In this document: positions 50,500-63,038 of the stretch, piece by piece
How the letters are laid out: each line of letters opens with the position of its first letter
Position numbering within the stretch: position 1 is the stretch's first letter
Assembly: GCA_964020085.1 (NCBI GenBank)
Contig: OZ026607.1
Span: 17,664,622-17,728,621, forward strand
From: Micromussa lordhowensis
Taxonomy: Eukaryota; Cnidaria; Anthozoa; Scleractinia; Lobophylliidae
Direction: 5' to 3'
Length of the DNA: 64,000 nucleotides
Translations under genes and position numbers: made by a program
Notes under the pieces: generated by a model
Database searches by the model: none
What the model was told of the DNA's origin: nothing
Seen by the model: the letters and a program-made list of their open reading frames with translations, nothing else

Positions 50500-51335
50500 G
50501 GAACATCATCCGCAAAAACCTTTTTAACCCTAAAACTAGGTTTTAATACACTCTTCTTGCAACAATTAGGCAATTGCGTTGAAATATTGCTACAAATATA
50601 TTTCATTAATGACTTCCTTTATTGTAGTTAGCGACCCGCTGTCTTGATTTGTTTTTTAAGGAGAAATCCGATTTTCATCGCTGCGTGCCTGATAGGGTTA
50701 CGACAACATTGTACAAACAAATTGTCCAGTTTTGACTAAAAAATCGTTATTTATCTCCGCACCAAAGAGTTCACTGTTCTTTTTGCTTTGCTTTCGTTCA
50801 TTTAATTTTTAACAGTTGCAGATGAAATAGTTCATTGTTTCTCTATCCGCCTAATTCTCAAGGCGTTTCATTGTCCCGTGTGTAGTAAGAAGCGAGAAAG
50901 GAAGGGGCACGAGAGAGAAGTGTAAAGAAACCCCCAGGCGCAGTGAAGGCGCGGTGTTCTCCCGTGGGTCTCCAGACTGTCTTCGCTTCGTGTGCGTCTC
51001 CCTAGCGTCTCGCGCGTTTGCCGCTATACATTTTGGACTTAGAGAAGAGAAACAGTTTTACAACTTGTGATAACGTTCGAATCGTTTAATTAATATTACA
51101 CGCCATATTGAGGCGTTATCGGTGGATTTTCTTGGTGCGTTTTGTCGTTTCTTTTCCATCTTTTTTTTTTCTTTTTTGCTGTCATTCGCTTATTTTAAAC
51201 AGATAACTAAATTTAGTTTTCTTCGGAATGATATGGCGATCATGAAATGGTAGCTGCGAGCTACAGAATACAAAATGAATTTTAATATAATTGTATCTAA
51301 ATATTGTGTGGTGTGAGTTTCTGTTCTCTTTTCTT

Positions 51336-51638
51336 ATTAATCGTATCTATAACAAAATTCTCGATCGTGATTGGTTCTCCGCGCGCCTATTTGTCACGTA
51401 ATCGGCGCGTGATCACGTGGGTGTCCAATTACAGGTGTCCAATTTGAACTTTTTGTAATCGGACACCTGTAATTGGATACCCACGTGATTTTCACGTCAA
51501 TTACACGCGCTTTAATAGTTTCCTTAGCAAAGTTTTCTACAGTTTTCAAAACTTAGGAAAAGCGCTACAGACGTTTTTGCTTAAAAGAAGTTCTCAAAAG
51601 ACATTTTTAATTTCGAAATTTGTTATAGATACGATTAA
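51336..51638. mobile_element. Foldback element
   Basis: Outer ends ATTAATCGTATCTATAACAA and TTGTTATAGATACGATTAAT are exact inverses. The centre has a second palindrome, ACGTGGGTGTCCAATTACAG with its inverse ending ATACCCACGT. Confidence 0.88.
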
Positions 51639-51640
51639 TT

Positions 51641-51654
51641 AGTAATTGGATCTT

Positions 51655-51718
<64 letters not shown>

Positions 51719-51740
51719 TCCGATTTTGAAATTACTCGCT

Positions 51741-51780
<40 letters not shown>
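51641..51780. mobile_element. Foldback element, abutting the previous one
   Basis: Ends AGTAATTGGA and TCCAATTACT, inner TACAATTCAGGGAGTAATCG and CGATTACTCCCTGAATTGTA. It begins two bases after the 51336-51638 foldback ends. Confidence 0.85.
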
Positions 51781-51783
<3 letters not shown>

Positions 51784-52032
51784 GCTAACCGATTTCACTC
51801 CTAGCGCCTGCTCTCGCGAGTAACGCTCTTCAGCTGCATAAGTTGAAATCAGCGGACACTGCTTTATTTAAACAATGCAGTGTTTCTGTCGAGGAACTAT
51901 CGGCTGATAGGTGCGCCCCACGGAAATTTGACGTTCTTAGAACAAATATTTGCCCGGGAAGAGACGCTTCGAGGTTAAATATACTAGTTTTAAGAACATC
52001 AAATTTTCAAGGGGCAACTATTAGACCGATAG

Positions 52033-52361
52033 ATGACAGAGAATTAACTCGGAAGTGTAAATTTAAGTGCTAAATAAACCCGTGAATAACCCACTGGGCG
52101 TTAGCCCTAGTAAAGGGAATCAGGGAACCACACGAGGTAAAGAAAAAATCTTTTGACCTCGGTGGGAATTGAACCCACGACCTCCGGATTAGATCTACCG
52201 TTATCCGGAGGTCGTGGGTTCGATTCCCACCGAGGTCAAAAGATTTTTTCTTTACCTCGTGTGGTTCCCTGATTCCCTTTACTAGGGCTAACGCCCAGTG
52301 GGTTATTCACTGGTTTATTTAGCACTTAAATTTACACTTCAGAGTTAATTCTCTGTGTCAT
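52033..52361. mobile_element. Large foldback with tRNA-like T-arms in both arms
   Basis: Arms of about 155 bp are almost perfect inverses, from ATGACAGAGAATTAACTC on the left to its inverse ending at 52361. Each arm carries a tRNA-type 3' half: GGTCGTGGGTTCGATTCCCA on the right (box B-like GGTTCGATTCC) and its inverse on the left. The word ATTAGACCGATAG occurs in direct orientation on both sides (52020 and 52399), and further inverse words extend to about 51890, so the repeat is larger and partly decayed. No ORF. Confidence 0.85.
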
Positions 52362-55205
52362 CATTTGTGTTCTTAGTGCTACGCGGCACAACATTCATAT
52401 TAGACCGATAGTTCCGAGACATTAACACTCTATTGTCTTTATTGTTCACTACTACATTTTCTTCCGCGCGCCAGTTCAAAAACCAGATTAAATTATTTCC
52501 AACTTCTTTAGATGAAAGCCGTGAAAACCATTTGACAAATTGCGTCTTTCATTTCTTTTTATTGAAGTCCGTTTTTTTACAGAAAAACTTTCACTGCTAT
52601 GAACAGATGGTGTCTCTCCGCTAGTGAACACTATCAAGTGATCAAAAACGGAGAAAAAATTTAGTTTGAACTATAACCACTGATAAGTGCCTTTTCCGAG
52701 AATTCACCCAGCGCGTGTTGCATATGATCAGCGAAATGATAAGAGAGTATGAGGGATAAGGGAGTTGATCTCCCATAATGGCCTCATTCACGAGGAATTC
52801 CCTTGCAAGTTATTATTAGAGGTGGTACCCAGTTCTCTTGCGGACAAAGTTACCACGCGCGTTGTGGGGCTGTTCACGTGAGCAAGATTTCTGTCACATG
52901 ATCTAGACCCTCCTTAGACGCCGGGATTGATCTCAAAAACACTTGACAAGAGTCACTAAAGGAAAACATCTATTTGGAGAACAAGCGAACATTTCGTAAG
53001 GAGAGGTTCGCCGACAGAAAGAATCGACTACATTCAAAATTCTCAAGACGTCGAGACATGAACTGCAGTCTTTTCGTTTTGACTAACACCCAGGTCTGGG
53101 TATGAGATATGGGTTGTCTTTAGTTCGTGCATTTATCATTTTAGACACACAAAAAAAAATCTTTGTAGACTCAAGGCCATGTGGGAAACAGTAATCAACT
53201 GGAAATCTGCATGGCGAAGAGGACTGTAGCAAAAATCACTCCTTAAAGCTTTTTGACGTCAAAACATTCTGTTCTAATTAATTCTAACAATCATTATCTT
53301 AAGCTAAGCTGACGATTAAGTAGGTAACATTTCATTTGAAAATTCTGCAGAACGTGTAAGCTGTGTGATCAATCTTCATCTGGGCCCGGTTAAAACGCAA
53401 CTGGTGTCTATGGGACACTTGGGAGGGAGTTAATGTCAATCGAGCAAGGGATCGTGAGAAGACTCCATCGTTCGGTAATTACTGGGACTAGGATATTTTC
53501 AAGGGTGCATGTTTAACTATCCTGAACAACCTTCGACCCTTAACGATTATATCCACCCTCCTAAGCGATTTCACTTACACACCAAAGAAGTGCTAAAAAG
53601 AAGTCTTTTAATCAGTGTTGCGGCGAGATAAACCTTTTAAACGACAACAAGAGAACAAAAAGATGTAAGTTTTTAACCTATAAAGGAAATGTCCGTTACG
53701 GTTTTCATTTAGGGCCTCTTTTTGAGAAAATGTGAACAATTTTTCGCACTAATTTGTTGTGTCTTTCAAGTAAGCCGCTTTATTTGGATGTTTACACAGG
53801 GCAAAACCGACTATATTCTAAATCCCCTATAGATTGCGCTAGACTCTTTTTGATGATATGTTGACACAGCTTTAGTTTGCGTGAACCAAACCTTGTCGTG
53901 GATTACGATATCGCCACAGTTTTTGTACCTATAAACCATCTGCCATTGCCACTGACATTTTCCGCGAAACCCGCGCCATTTCCAAAGCCACAGGCAAACT
54001 CACGAAAGATAATATTTGTTTGTTGTCAATATCACAGAAAGGCTTTGAAAGTGCTTTCCGTCGTTTTATGCGAGTAGGAAAACTAGCCCGTGATGTTTTC
54101 AGACAAAAATCGAGACAGTTATTAGAATAATCATTCCGGTTATCGAAGCGTTTGATTAACATTTCAAGGAAAACCGTATAAGTCGCAATGAATTAACCAA
54201 TTGTCGGTATCGCACCTACGTGACAACGGCGAGAAATAAGTCATTTCAAGCGAAGATTCAACAAAAATCGCACGTAAAAGATCGACACGAAAAACTGAAA
54301 GTAAAGAGAACTGCCATTCCGTTTCTTGTCCTCAGCATTACAAATCAAAATTTCCTTTTCAAATAGCTTCCTTCCTTAAAGGCCCCTTGAGGCCCCACAA
54401 AGCTTAGATCCATTGTGATCGCTCTGGGATAACTATAATTAATTGATTGTGAAAGGTATGTAATATATTGTGTCGAAAACGGCTAATTACTCGAAGAGTT
54501 TGTTTTTTGGCGCTGGCCAAATTCCGCCCACTACAAAAGGCAAGGTACGCACTTCCGATAAATTCTGACATCAGGCGGCTTCTGAAAATCGGGATAAAAT
54601 GACGGGAGAACGTTTCAAACCATCACAAATGAACCCTTGTTAATCCCAGTTTCAGCGATAACTCCGAGTTTCTCACATTGATTCCCTAAGGGGTGATCCA
54701 GGTTTTAAAGCGTTCCTGATAATGACAATTAAATCGATATAATTTCATCCCTCGTGTGAACTCTTTTAAGCGTTATTTTTAATCAGCGCAGCGAACCGAC
54801 GAGATATTTGCCACCTAAAACAAATTGACCAAATTTCATTCTATTAAACATCATAATAAATCCTTATTTGAACGGAACAATGGGCTCGCTTGATATTAAT
54901 TCGAGCGCTCTCTGAAAAGCCCCGATTCAGGCGACGTTGCGTCATTTTCAGGGAGACTTGATTTCGATGGGTAGGAGGTTTTAATCACTTTTTGAATGCA
55001 GGTTTTATTAGCTGGTTTGAATGACACCCTCTTAAACTGTTGACACCTGGTTAATTCCAATTCCAGCCTTTTATTCGGTATTTAGGAAAAGACACGTCTA
55101 TCGAGTATTACAACAAAAAACGTGCGGTTCCCTCAACTGGAAAGAAAACCCAACCCAAAGCGATTTTCGTTGGACAGCCCGCGGCGAGTAAATCAACCGA
55201 CGAAC

Positions 55206-58200
55206 ATGAGATTTCTTTGTATCTTCGTTATTTGTTTATGTTTGTCTAAAGAGAGCGAGTCAGTTTGGTGGTGAGTATTTTTCGTTGTTAACTTACCTTC
55301 GTTTTCGTTGAGTCATCTCGACCTGTTTAACTATCGCCGTTGAAGCGGAATGGGAGTTTTTAACTGGTTTTCTTTCCCGTGCTATTTCTAGGACGTTAGG
55401 GACTACTCCACTTTCTACGGATCCGGCAAAGAAGGCAGCTCTTATGTGTTTTACAACTCCACAGCTTAACACAAAACAAAGAGACCTCTGCCGGAGACAC
55501 CCAACTCTGATGGCGAGCGTCGCTAAGGGAGCGAAAGAGGCTGTCGAAGAATGCCAGATTCAGTTTCATTTGAGACGATGGAACTGTTCTGCTGTGCCGG
55601 AATCAGGCACCCTGTTCGATCCCATACTGAAACGAGGTAAGTGTCTAGATTTAAAGTATTACACATGACTCTCTGAGTTGACAGGTTTAAGATCTGTTTA
55701 CTTAAACCAAGAGGTTTCGTTTTCTTAGCGTATAGTTTATTTGTCAGGAGCTAGGGCAGACAAGATTGTCACTCCACTCAGTTTTAACAACACATGCGGC
55801 GCTCGACTGTGTGAAAGTTACATCATTTATCGACAGTTAGTTTAGTTGTGTGTCTCTTGGCTATTGAAGGAAACGAGCTAATAACTTTATACCTTATTCA
55901 TAGGCGCTACGCTTGTGATCTTTAAGTCGCTTTTGTTGTGTGAAAATGACACATTGTTTACAGAATAAAGATTTTTATAAATTTGTAAGGCCACGAAATG
56001 GCGCGCGAGTCTTTTTTTACAGTTGCAAATTTCCCTGACTCTGTTCAAAATGTTAAGACGTGATACTATTAACAAAACTAATGATGAAAAAAGTTGCTTT
56101 TTTAACCCCCTTTGAAGCGATTAAAAGTCAGAAGGCAAAGAAAAACACCTCTTCAGCGTGATGAATGAAATAGCTTGGAAAGCTATTAAATTTTTGTAAC
56201 TTAGAGGCGATGCCGAAATTGTCGTTTCTTTTATTATTGCTGATCGTGATCGTCTGTTAAGGCCCTTGTTCCGAAAAGAAACTTTAATTACCAAAACTTG
56301 TAGCTTTTTAGCTGAAATAATTTTAGTATTTTAACTTTTCTTGTAACCTTAAGGTATTACCATCAAGTTGTGATGGTGAACCACACGAAGCTATCTAGGA
56401 TGTCTTGTTTAGAGAAGTTCAACTGTTCTATCTTAAGCACGCCATTGTTGAGCTAAACTACTGACAATCACATTTTGAACTTGTTTCTTGATGAAATGAT
56501 TTCTCAGTTAAAAGACCAACTCTCGAGATTTTGCTCTGAAAAATGCGTCAATTGATTTGTCTTAATCCACGGCTGAAATTGGAAGGAAACCCCGAAATTA
56601 TTCCCACTGTAACGGAGAAACATTGATAAACGACAAAGTAAACAGCTCCAGGCAAGGTAGACATATTCACTTTTGTGAAATTCAGTCACGGCCTCAAAAA
56701 CTGAAAGGTTGTACATGTATATATGTGCTCGGTCATGAATGAAAAACGCGGCACGGCTTCCGAACATGGTTGAGGTGCGGTCACCGATCGATTAGTTCAA
56801 TTTCCTGGGGAAATTGCTGGTTCCACAAGATATTTTCTCAGTTAGGATAGCACTGTGTGTCCGTTGTGACCAAGATGTTTTGATTCCTTTTTTTTTGTTC
56901 AATTTCTTGCTTCGGGTCAGGTTTAAACTTCACTGAAAGGAAGCCGAGGAAACACAAAGGAACATTTGTACAAAGAGCTGTAATTTTAGAGCATAGCTGC
57001 TTATATGCATGGGTTCAATTCTACTTGTGTGCTAAATTCGTTTATGTGTTACATAAAAAATAACTTAAAAACTAGTGAGGAGCCTTTAAAAATAACGAAC
57101 AAAAACGTCAGGATTATTTGCAAGTATAGAGACTCCCATTTGTTATGTGCCTAGGTTGGACTTAATCATTGTGGTCACGGTTTAATTTCTACTTTACATC
57201 CCTCGCATACACGATGTAGTCTCTTTAGAAAGGCAGCAAGTTTCAAATAGCATTTTTGGTTGATCTAAAGCTTAGAAGCTCGCTGTTGTTACGTTTCTTC
57301 CACTTTTTCACCGTAACAGTAACACAGTGTTGTCTACTCGAGAAATTCGCGCAAGACTTAATCAGTTAAAAATTGAACAATGTTATAATCTTTTTGAGTC
57401 TGGACATCAAAGTCTGTAGATACCCTACATTTGCCTTAAACCAAAGCTCTCGCTATTTAATCAGCGTGTTTTTCAGCACATTTCGCATTCCCCAGAGACA
57501 GTCCTATGTAGTGTCCAGGTACTCTCAGAGTTACCTGAACACTACATAGGACAGTGCGAAGGCTTCAGACAGCACTTGACGGCAGTGTGTGACCGCCCAG
57601 AATTCAACGCGAGAGCCTCTTAACTCGAAATTACTCCTCAGTTCGAATGCTCTTTAGCTAATCGGAGGGCGTCCATCGCAGGCGATGAGGACCACTGAAC
57701 AACGCTATGAAAATTAAGTCGAAGTTGGATGTGTCTGGAGATGACTGGAGAGTCTAATCCGGGCACAGAGGTCTTACCAAAACACAGTGCAGATGTGGTG
57801 GCTGTAGTGGAGGTGCTTGCAGCTCCGCGTACTTAAAGCTGGCGTCGCATTTTCTCGGCTTCTGCTGCCCGGAGTAGTATTGCTGTAACCAAAGCTGGTT
57901 TGTGCAGTAAATGTTAATATGCAATCCGCCAGATTCTAAGAATTCTCTCCATAGGCAAATTCTATCAATGGCCAATAGTTGCCCGGACTCCGTTAGAAAA
58001 TAGAAATTCCTAGAAGAATGATTGTCATATATGACATCATATCAAGGCTCTGAATTTACAATCACATCTCCTAAACAAATGCTAGTTATTATTTTTTTAG
58101 GTCAGACGCTGTTTTTGTTTGAAGTTGATGTTTGTTCGGGGCTTCATGTCCTTGTCACATTCTTGAAATATATGTCTCACCTAGACTAAACAAATTCGTA

Positions 58201-59171
58201 ACAGGCCAAGGTTACTGCTTGTTATCTTAAGACAACTGATTACGAAATATACGTCCAATGTTATCACAAAGAAATAACTGAACTTCTGGAAAACTCTTTA
58301 TTGAATTTTGATTTGTGCTCGAATGTATGTCGTATCATTGAAAACCGGAGCCCCTATAAAGAAATCGATGATAGCATATGAACCTATTTTCAGGAGCAAT
58401 TGACCGGTTATAATACTAAGTAAACTAGATTCCCATTCCATCCTAAACTACAACCGCAAATAACCTAAACTAGTCTGCGGAATCTAAACCTTTTCTATAA
58501 GAATACCGAAGTTGTTCGGCACTGAAAAACATCTTGTAGTGTTGTGTTTTGTTAAAGAAATTGTTTCAAAAGCATTCTACCTAAGACAACAATTAAGCTT
58601 TTTATCTAAACTCTCGTCCGCTGATTGAACAAAATGTAAATTTGTTTGCTTTAACGGAATATCCACAGCAAGACGATGCGACATCGTATTTTGAAATGAA
58701 AACTCAGTGGAAAAGGTTTACTGTTAACTTCGAAAAGGCATGGATGAGAAAACACCATATGTTCCGCTGTGATTCTAAGATACACATGAAGTAATATATC
58801 AAACACGAGCGACAGTGTTTCATCGGGATATCCAAACACCGAGAAGAGAGTTGAAAATACGACGCGCAGCGGAGTATTTTTGACGAAATTCGAGATGTTT
58901 GGATAGCCGATGAAACACTCTCTCGAGTGTTTGAAATATCTTCTCGATCGAAGCAAAAACTAAGGAGAAAATCAAGAGGTAAAATCGTCAAAATCTATTC
59001 TAATTAAGACGGGAATCAAAACCTCCTTCACGGTTGTGATTTTCTTTGTTTTAGCTTGATGAATTATTAATGAGTTTGAGAAAGATATTGGAAAGTTTTC
59101 CTGCCTGTTTGTAAGAGTATAGAGAAAATCCAGTAGACCACAAATTTCAGGGTAGAATAGTATAATAGATA

Positions 59172-59205
<34 letters not shown>

Positions 59206-61933
59206 GAGAGTTTTCATTGGCTTAGCCATCATGGGCTATGAGCCATGATACCATGCTCTACAAATATTGTAAGCGTACGCGTGGTTTTTTTTTTTTTTTG
59301 AGGCGTTTTTATTTTTTAAGTTTAGTTTGCTCTATTTTTGGGGCGTTTTTAATAAAACAATTATTCCACTCGCCCTTGTTGGATATAAGATAATTATAGC
59401 CAACGAGGCGCATAGCGCCGAGTTGGCTACCTACCATCTCATATCCAACGCGCGCTTGGGGAATAATTGTTAAATATATAATATAACATAATTGCTCACT
59501 GAAATATGCCAACCTTGTTAAATGAAAATTTGAGCATTCCCCGCATATTCCATTGTTACGCTGCGTTAGTTAGTTTTTTTTTTAATTTAGAGCTACTAAT
59601 TCTAACTAAAACTGTTTGCTTTGCACGGTCATTTTTACAGACAATAATATATGCCAGCCACCAAAGTTTGTCCTGCCAAACACGATTTGTCCGGCGTGTG
59701 TGTATTTTTCTCCTTTGAAGCGCCCGGTATATACGTACGGTACATATACGCACGTTTGCAACGGGAACTCACCAATTCAACCAATCAGGAGCCTTGTCTA
59801 GCGCGTTTGGTCAGTTGAAGTCATTTCGTAATTAATTAGGGAATCGTTACTTTTGGAGGGTCGTTTTTTTTCTGAACCATCCCTTAGAACTTTATGATAC
59901 GTTATTTATTGCCTCCCTAGCAAGTCGAGAGTCAGCTTATCTACACGCCATTACAGCAGCTGGTGTTGCCCATGCTGTCACGGCCTCCTGTAGCGCTGGC
60001 GATACTGAGAGTTGTGACTGTGACCGTTCATTGAGTGGCGTGACACAGAAGGGTTGGACCTGGTCAGGCTGTAGTAGTAACATCAAGTTTGGCAGTTGGT
60101 TTTCAGAACAGTTCACTGACGCACGAGTGAGAGGAAACAGCCCACGATCTGTCATGAACAGACACAACAGCAAAGCAGGAAGAAAGGTAACTTCAATTTC
60201 TTGTGACTGTGTTTCCAGCGCGTATTTCACACGCGCGTGCTGCAACAATGGTTTTCGAATGTTTCAGCACGCCTTTGCTTACTTTGTACTTCGTGCGCGC
60301 GATTTTCGTGCGTGCGTACGTGCACAGCTTTATGTGTGGAGTGGCTCGCTCATTTCATCTACTATGAGCTACTAAAGAAGAGCTAAGCCGGAAAACTTTT
60401 GCAAAACAGTTACTTTTTGACACTTTTAAGACCCCTCAGCCTCATATTTAGTTTATCGTCATAGTGTCACGCATCATATGAGTATTTTTTTTGCTCATTT
60501 CTACTTAGGAAGAAAGGTAGCAGATTATGATGGAACTTTACCACACAGTTAGATGTGCTTTGATATTTCATACTTTTACGTTTCTATGTTTTTTTTTGTC
60601 GTTTTGCTACACTCTCTTCCTGAAGCGAATTAACTAATGTGCCTGAATTTTTCTTTGCGGAAATAGATGTCAATGTTCAGAAAAAAAGTTTTTATCGTGA
60701 AAATGGCAAAAACTGAATGTATTTTTTTTGCTCGTAGGTACGTAACACTTTTCTTCAGGTTTTCAGATTCAAAATGGCGATGCCAAAGACTTGAGAGTGG
60801 AAATAGAGAGATCGGAAATAAGGCCACAATTGGGAATTACCTAATTTGAAATACGCCTACTTAAATGACTACGGTTTCCGCTATGAAGGGGATTAATGGC
60901 AGACTAAATATGATTAGTAGAATTCTACTAGTATACTAATGCAAATGCTGCAATCTGATTGGCTGAGCTACTCGTATACTATCAGCCATTAGAGTACAGT
61001 TGGCCGCCGGTCGTCCACGAAATGCGAGGTTTTTATAGTTTTCCGAAGTTTTGGAAGGAATTTTAGATGTAAACAGGTAATTAAATTCCTTAGAAGACTA
61101 AAAGAAGCACTTTTAAGGTTTCTTGACTTTAAAAACTTGAAAATATTGAAAAAGCGGGTACGCGCGTAAACAACTGCAAATTTGCCAAGGACAGTTCGAT
61201 ACGTGCAACTTTGTTTATGGGTAAAGTTCAATAATACGTGGGGAAATCATTGGAAACCGTTATTTGCGTTAATTTCAGTTAGAATTCTACTAAAACAATT
61301 AGATTATGTGCTCTCGATTTCTATGAGGCGATAGTTGATTCGGCCTTCGGCCTCATCAACTATCACCTCATAGAAATCTCGAGCTCATAATCTAATTGTT
61401 AATTAGTAATTTTAACGAGAAAAGCTTCCTCTTATTATTGTTTACTTTTTTATATATTTCAGGCGCTGTCGGAATTAGTGTGGCGAAAATGCAAATGCCA
61501 TGGTTTATCCGGCTCTTGCTCCTTGAAAACATGCTGGATGCAACAGCCTTCTTTCCGTCAAGTCGGTGACCATCTTAAAGAAAAATACGACAGCGCAGCA
61601 GAAATGATTATCAAACTGAACAGGAGAGGCAAAGAACGACTGAAACCTAGATACACTCACTTAAAGAGACCTTCAGATGCAGACTTACTATATTATCAAC
61701 CATCGCCCAATTACTGTGACGCAGATGTAAGCGAGGGATCCCTCGGGACTGCGGGTCGTGAGTGCAACATTTCCTCTTCTGGAATCGACGGTTGTGAGTT
61801 GCTGTGTTGTGGACGTGGTCACAACATCCAGCAGGTCAAGATTACAAGAAATTGCAATTGCATATTTCTTTGGTGTTGTCAAGTGAAATGTCAGAAGTGT
61901 AAGGAAATTGTTAACATGTACACTTGCAAGTGA
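55206..61933 (+). CDS. Wnt: Wnt family secreted signalling protein
   Basis: Four coding exons in phase give 348 aa: 55206-55270, 55392-55636, 59921-60186, 61463-61933. A signal peptide (MRFLCIFVICLCLS) is followed by cysteine-rich Wnt blocks: GAKEAVEECQIQFHLRRWNC, AITAAGVAHAVTASCSAG, GWTWSGCSSNIKFG, the lipidation hairpin CKCHGLSGSC (Ser208 the expected palmitoleate site), RECN, GCELLCCGRGHN and the terminal CQVKCQKCKEIVNMYTCK. The length is typical of the family. Subfamily is unsettled: FRQVGDHLKEKYDSA and the QPSPNYC region recall Wnt4, while the LNTKQRDLCRRHP start and RECN context recall Wnt16. Known role: Porcupine-acylated ligand for Frizzled/LRP; in cnidarians Wnts pattern the oral-aboral axis. 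Introns 2 (4.3 kb) and 3 hold foldbacks. Confidence 0.95.
57501..57552. repeat. 21-bp near-perfect hairpin in Wnt intron 2
   Basis: GTCCTATGTAGTGTCCAGGT(A) and (T)ACCTGAACACTACATAGGAC pair with one mismatch on the plus strand. On the minus strand that mismatch becomes a G-U pair. The loop is about 10 nt. It may be a small foldback or a hairpin RNA precursor. Confidence 0.7.
58795..58939. mobile_element. Foldback element in Wnt intron 2
   Basis: ATATCAAACACGAGCGACAG and CTCGAGTGTTTGAAATAT are outer arms. GTGTTTCATCGGGATATCCA and TGGATAGCCGATGAAACAC are inner arms. Confidence 0.82.
59355..59471. mobile_element. Foldback element in Wnt intron 2
   Basis: AACAATTATTCCACTCGCCC with GTTGGATAT pairs with ATATCCAACGCGCGCTTGGG ending GAATAATTGTT. 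The centre holds AGCCAACGAGGCGC and GCGCCGAGTTGGCT. Confidence 0.8.
61294..61400. mobile_element. Foldback element just before Wnt exon 4
   Basis: Arms AACAATTAGATTATGTGCTC and GAGCTCATAATCTAATTGTT close on GATTCGGCCTTCGGCCTCATC. It ends 62 bases before the exon 4 acceptor at 61462. Confidence 0.85.
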
Positions 61934-62344
61934 ATTTTTCTTAGCCTGGACAGAAAGACTGTAAAATATATATGTATTTTTTTAACTTGTAGATATTTCG
62001 AGCGACTTCTTGTTGATTCGTGCCGAAAAGCGTTCATTATCGCCTGCATTCGGATTTGGAAGTCAACTGTGAGGTTTTAGTCGTTTCCCTCATACAGAAA
62101 GCCTTCTGTGTTCGCAAATACAATGTTCCACAAAAAGACTGGGAAAGTTCACGAATGTGGCTTAAACTTAAGTTATAGATAAGTTAAGATGTGAACTGTA
62201 AAGCCAAAGGCTAACAGAGATCTTTATCACGCTGGAAAAAAACACCCTGCAAAGATGGGTTGGTGGAGAGATCACATCATGGTTGAACCGTTCTTGAGAA
62301 AATCAACCGGCAAGCCCTCATTAGTCATATAATTAAAAGCCTTT

Positions 62345-62350
62345 AATAAA
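62345..62350 (+). terminator. Candidate polyadenylation signal of Wnt
   Basis: AATAAA, 412 bases past the stop; a second lies near 62556. The interval 61934-63587 holds no other supported feature than these and the minisatellite. Confidence 0.35.
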
Positions 62351-62832
62351 ATCCGAAATCAGATATATAGTTGTTAATTAATTGTAATAGAATACTAGGC
62401 ACGAATAACGAGTTCGAATAAACATGAATAACGTTATGGAAAATCGATAATTTGTTTTGTTTTTATGAGGTAGGTGGTTTAACTTAACTTGTACATATTG
62501 TAACATAAAAAAACAGCAAAAGAATCTTGTAATAAGACACCTGTTTTTAGATATAAAATAAACAAAAATTGGGAGAAAGGTAGTTGGTTTATCAATTTTC
62601 TCAGTGTTGGTTTGTGAGCGTTGAAAGAGAAGACGGGGAAGAGAGGTGGAGAGTAGGCGGCAACAAAAAAACCCCCAGCAAAATTAAAAAACGTTTAAAT
62701 TTTGAAGGTAACCCCAGAGCATGTCGGCTGAACTGTATGACCTGGTAAAGGCCGAAAACACAGACCTTTCTCGTCAAACTTACAAAATAAAACTTGCTGA
62801 TTTGCAAGTAAGTCATGCAGTGCCGTCTTGTT

Positions 62833-63038
62833 TTACTGGCTGACTAGCTGACAGGCTGACGTTGTACTGGCTGACTGGCTGACTGGCTGACTGGCTGACT
62901 GGCTGACTGGCTGACTGGCTGACTGGCTGACTGGCTGGCTGGCTGACTGGCTGACTGGCTGACTGATTGACTGGCTGACTGGCTCACTGGCTGACTGGCT
63001 GACTGGCTGACTGACTGTCTGGTTGACTGGCTGACTGG
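62833..63038. repeat. Octamer minisatellite (CTGACTGG)n
   Basis: About 24 units of CTGACTGG or close variants (CTGGCTGG, CTGATTGA, CTCACTGG) run head to tail. The minus strand reads through as a Gln-Ser-Pro-Val repeat only because the array has no stop in that frame. Confidence 0.93.

Larger units (their letters stand above)
50500..55205. other. Gene-poor interval between TMX2 and Wnt
   Basis: No frame here resembles a protein or gives a credible splice model. It holds three foldbacks (51336-51638, 51641-51780, 52033-52361). The part 52400-55205 is plain AT-rich DNA and should contain Wnt promoter and 5' UTR sequence. Confidence 0.55.

Noticed and set aside
52157..52240. Functional tRNA gene at the centre of the 52.2-kb foldback
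   Set aside because: Only the T-arm/anticodon-arm half is present, once in each orientation. No complete cloverleaf forms in one direction.
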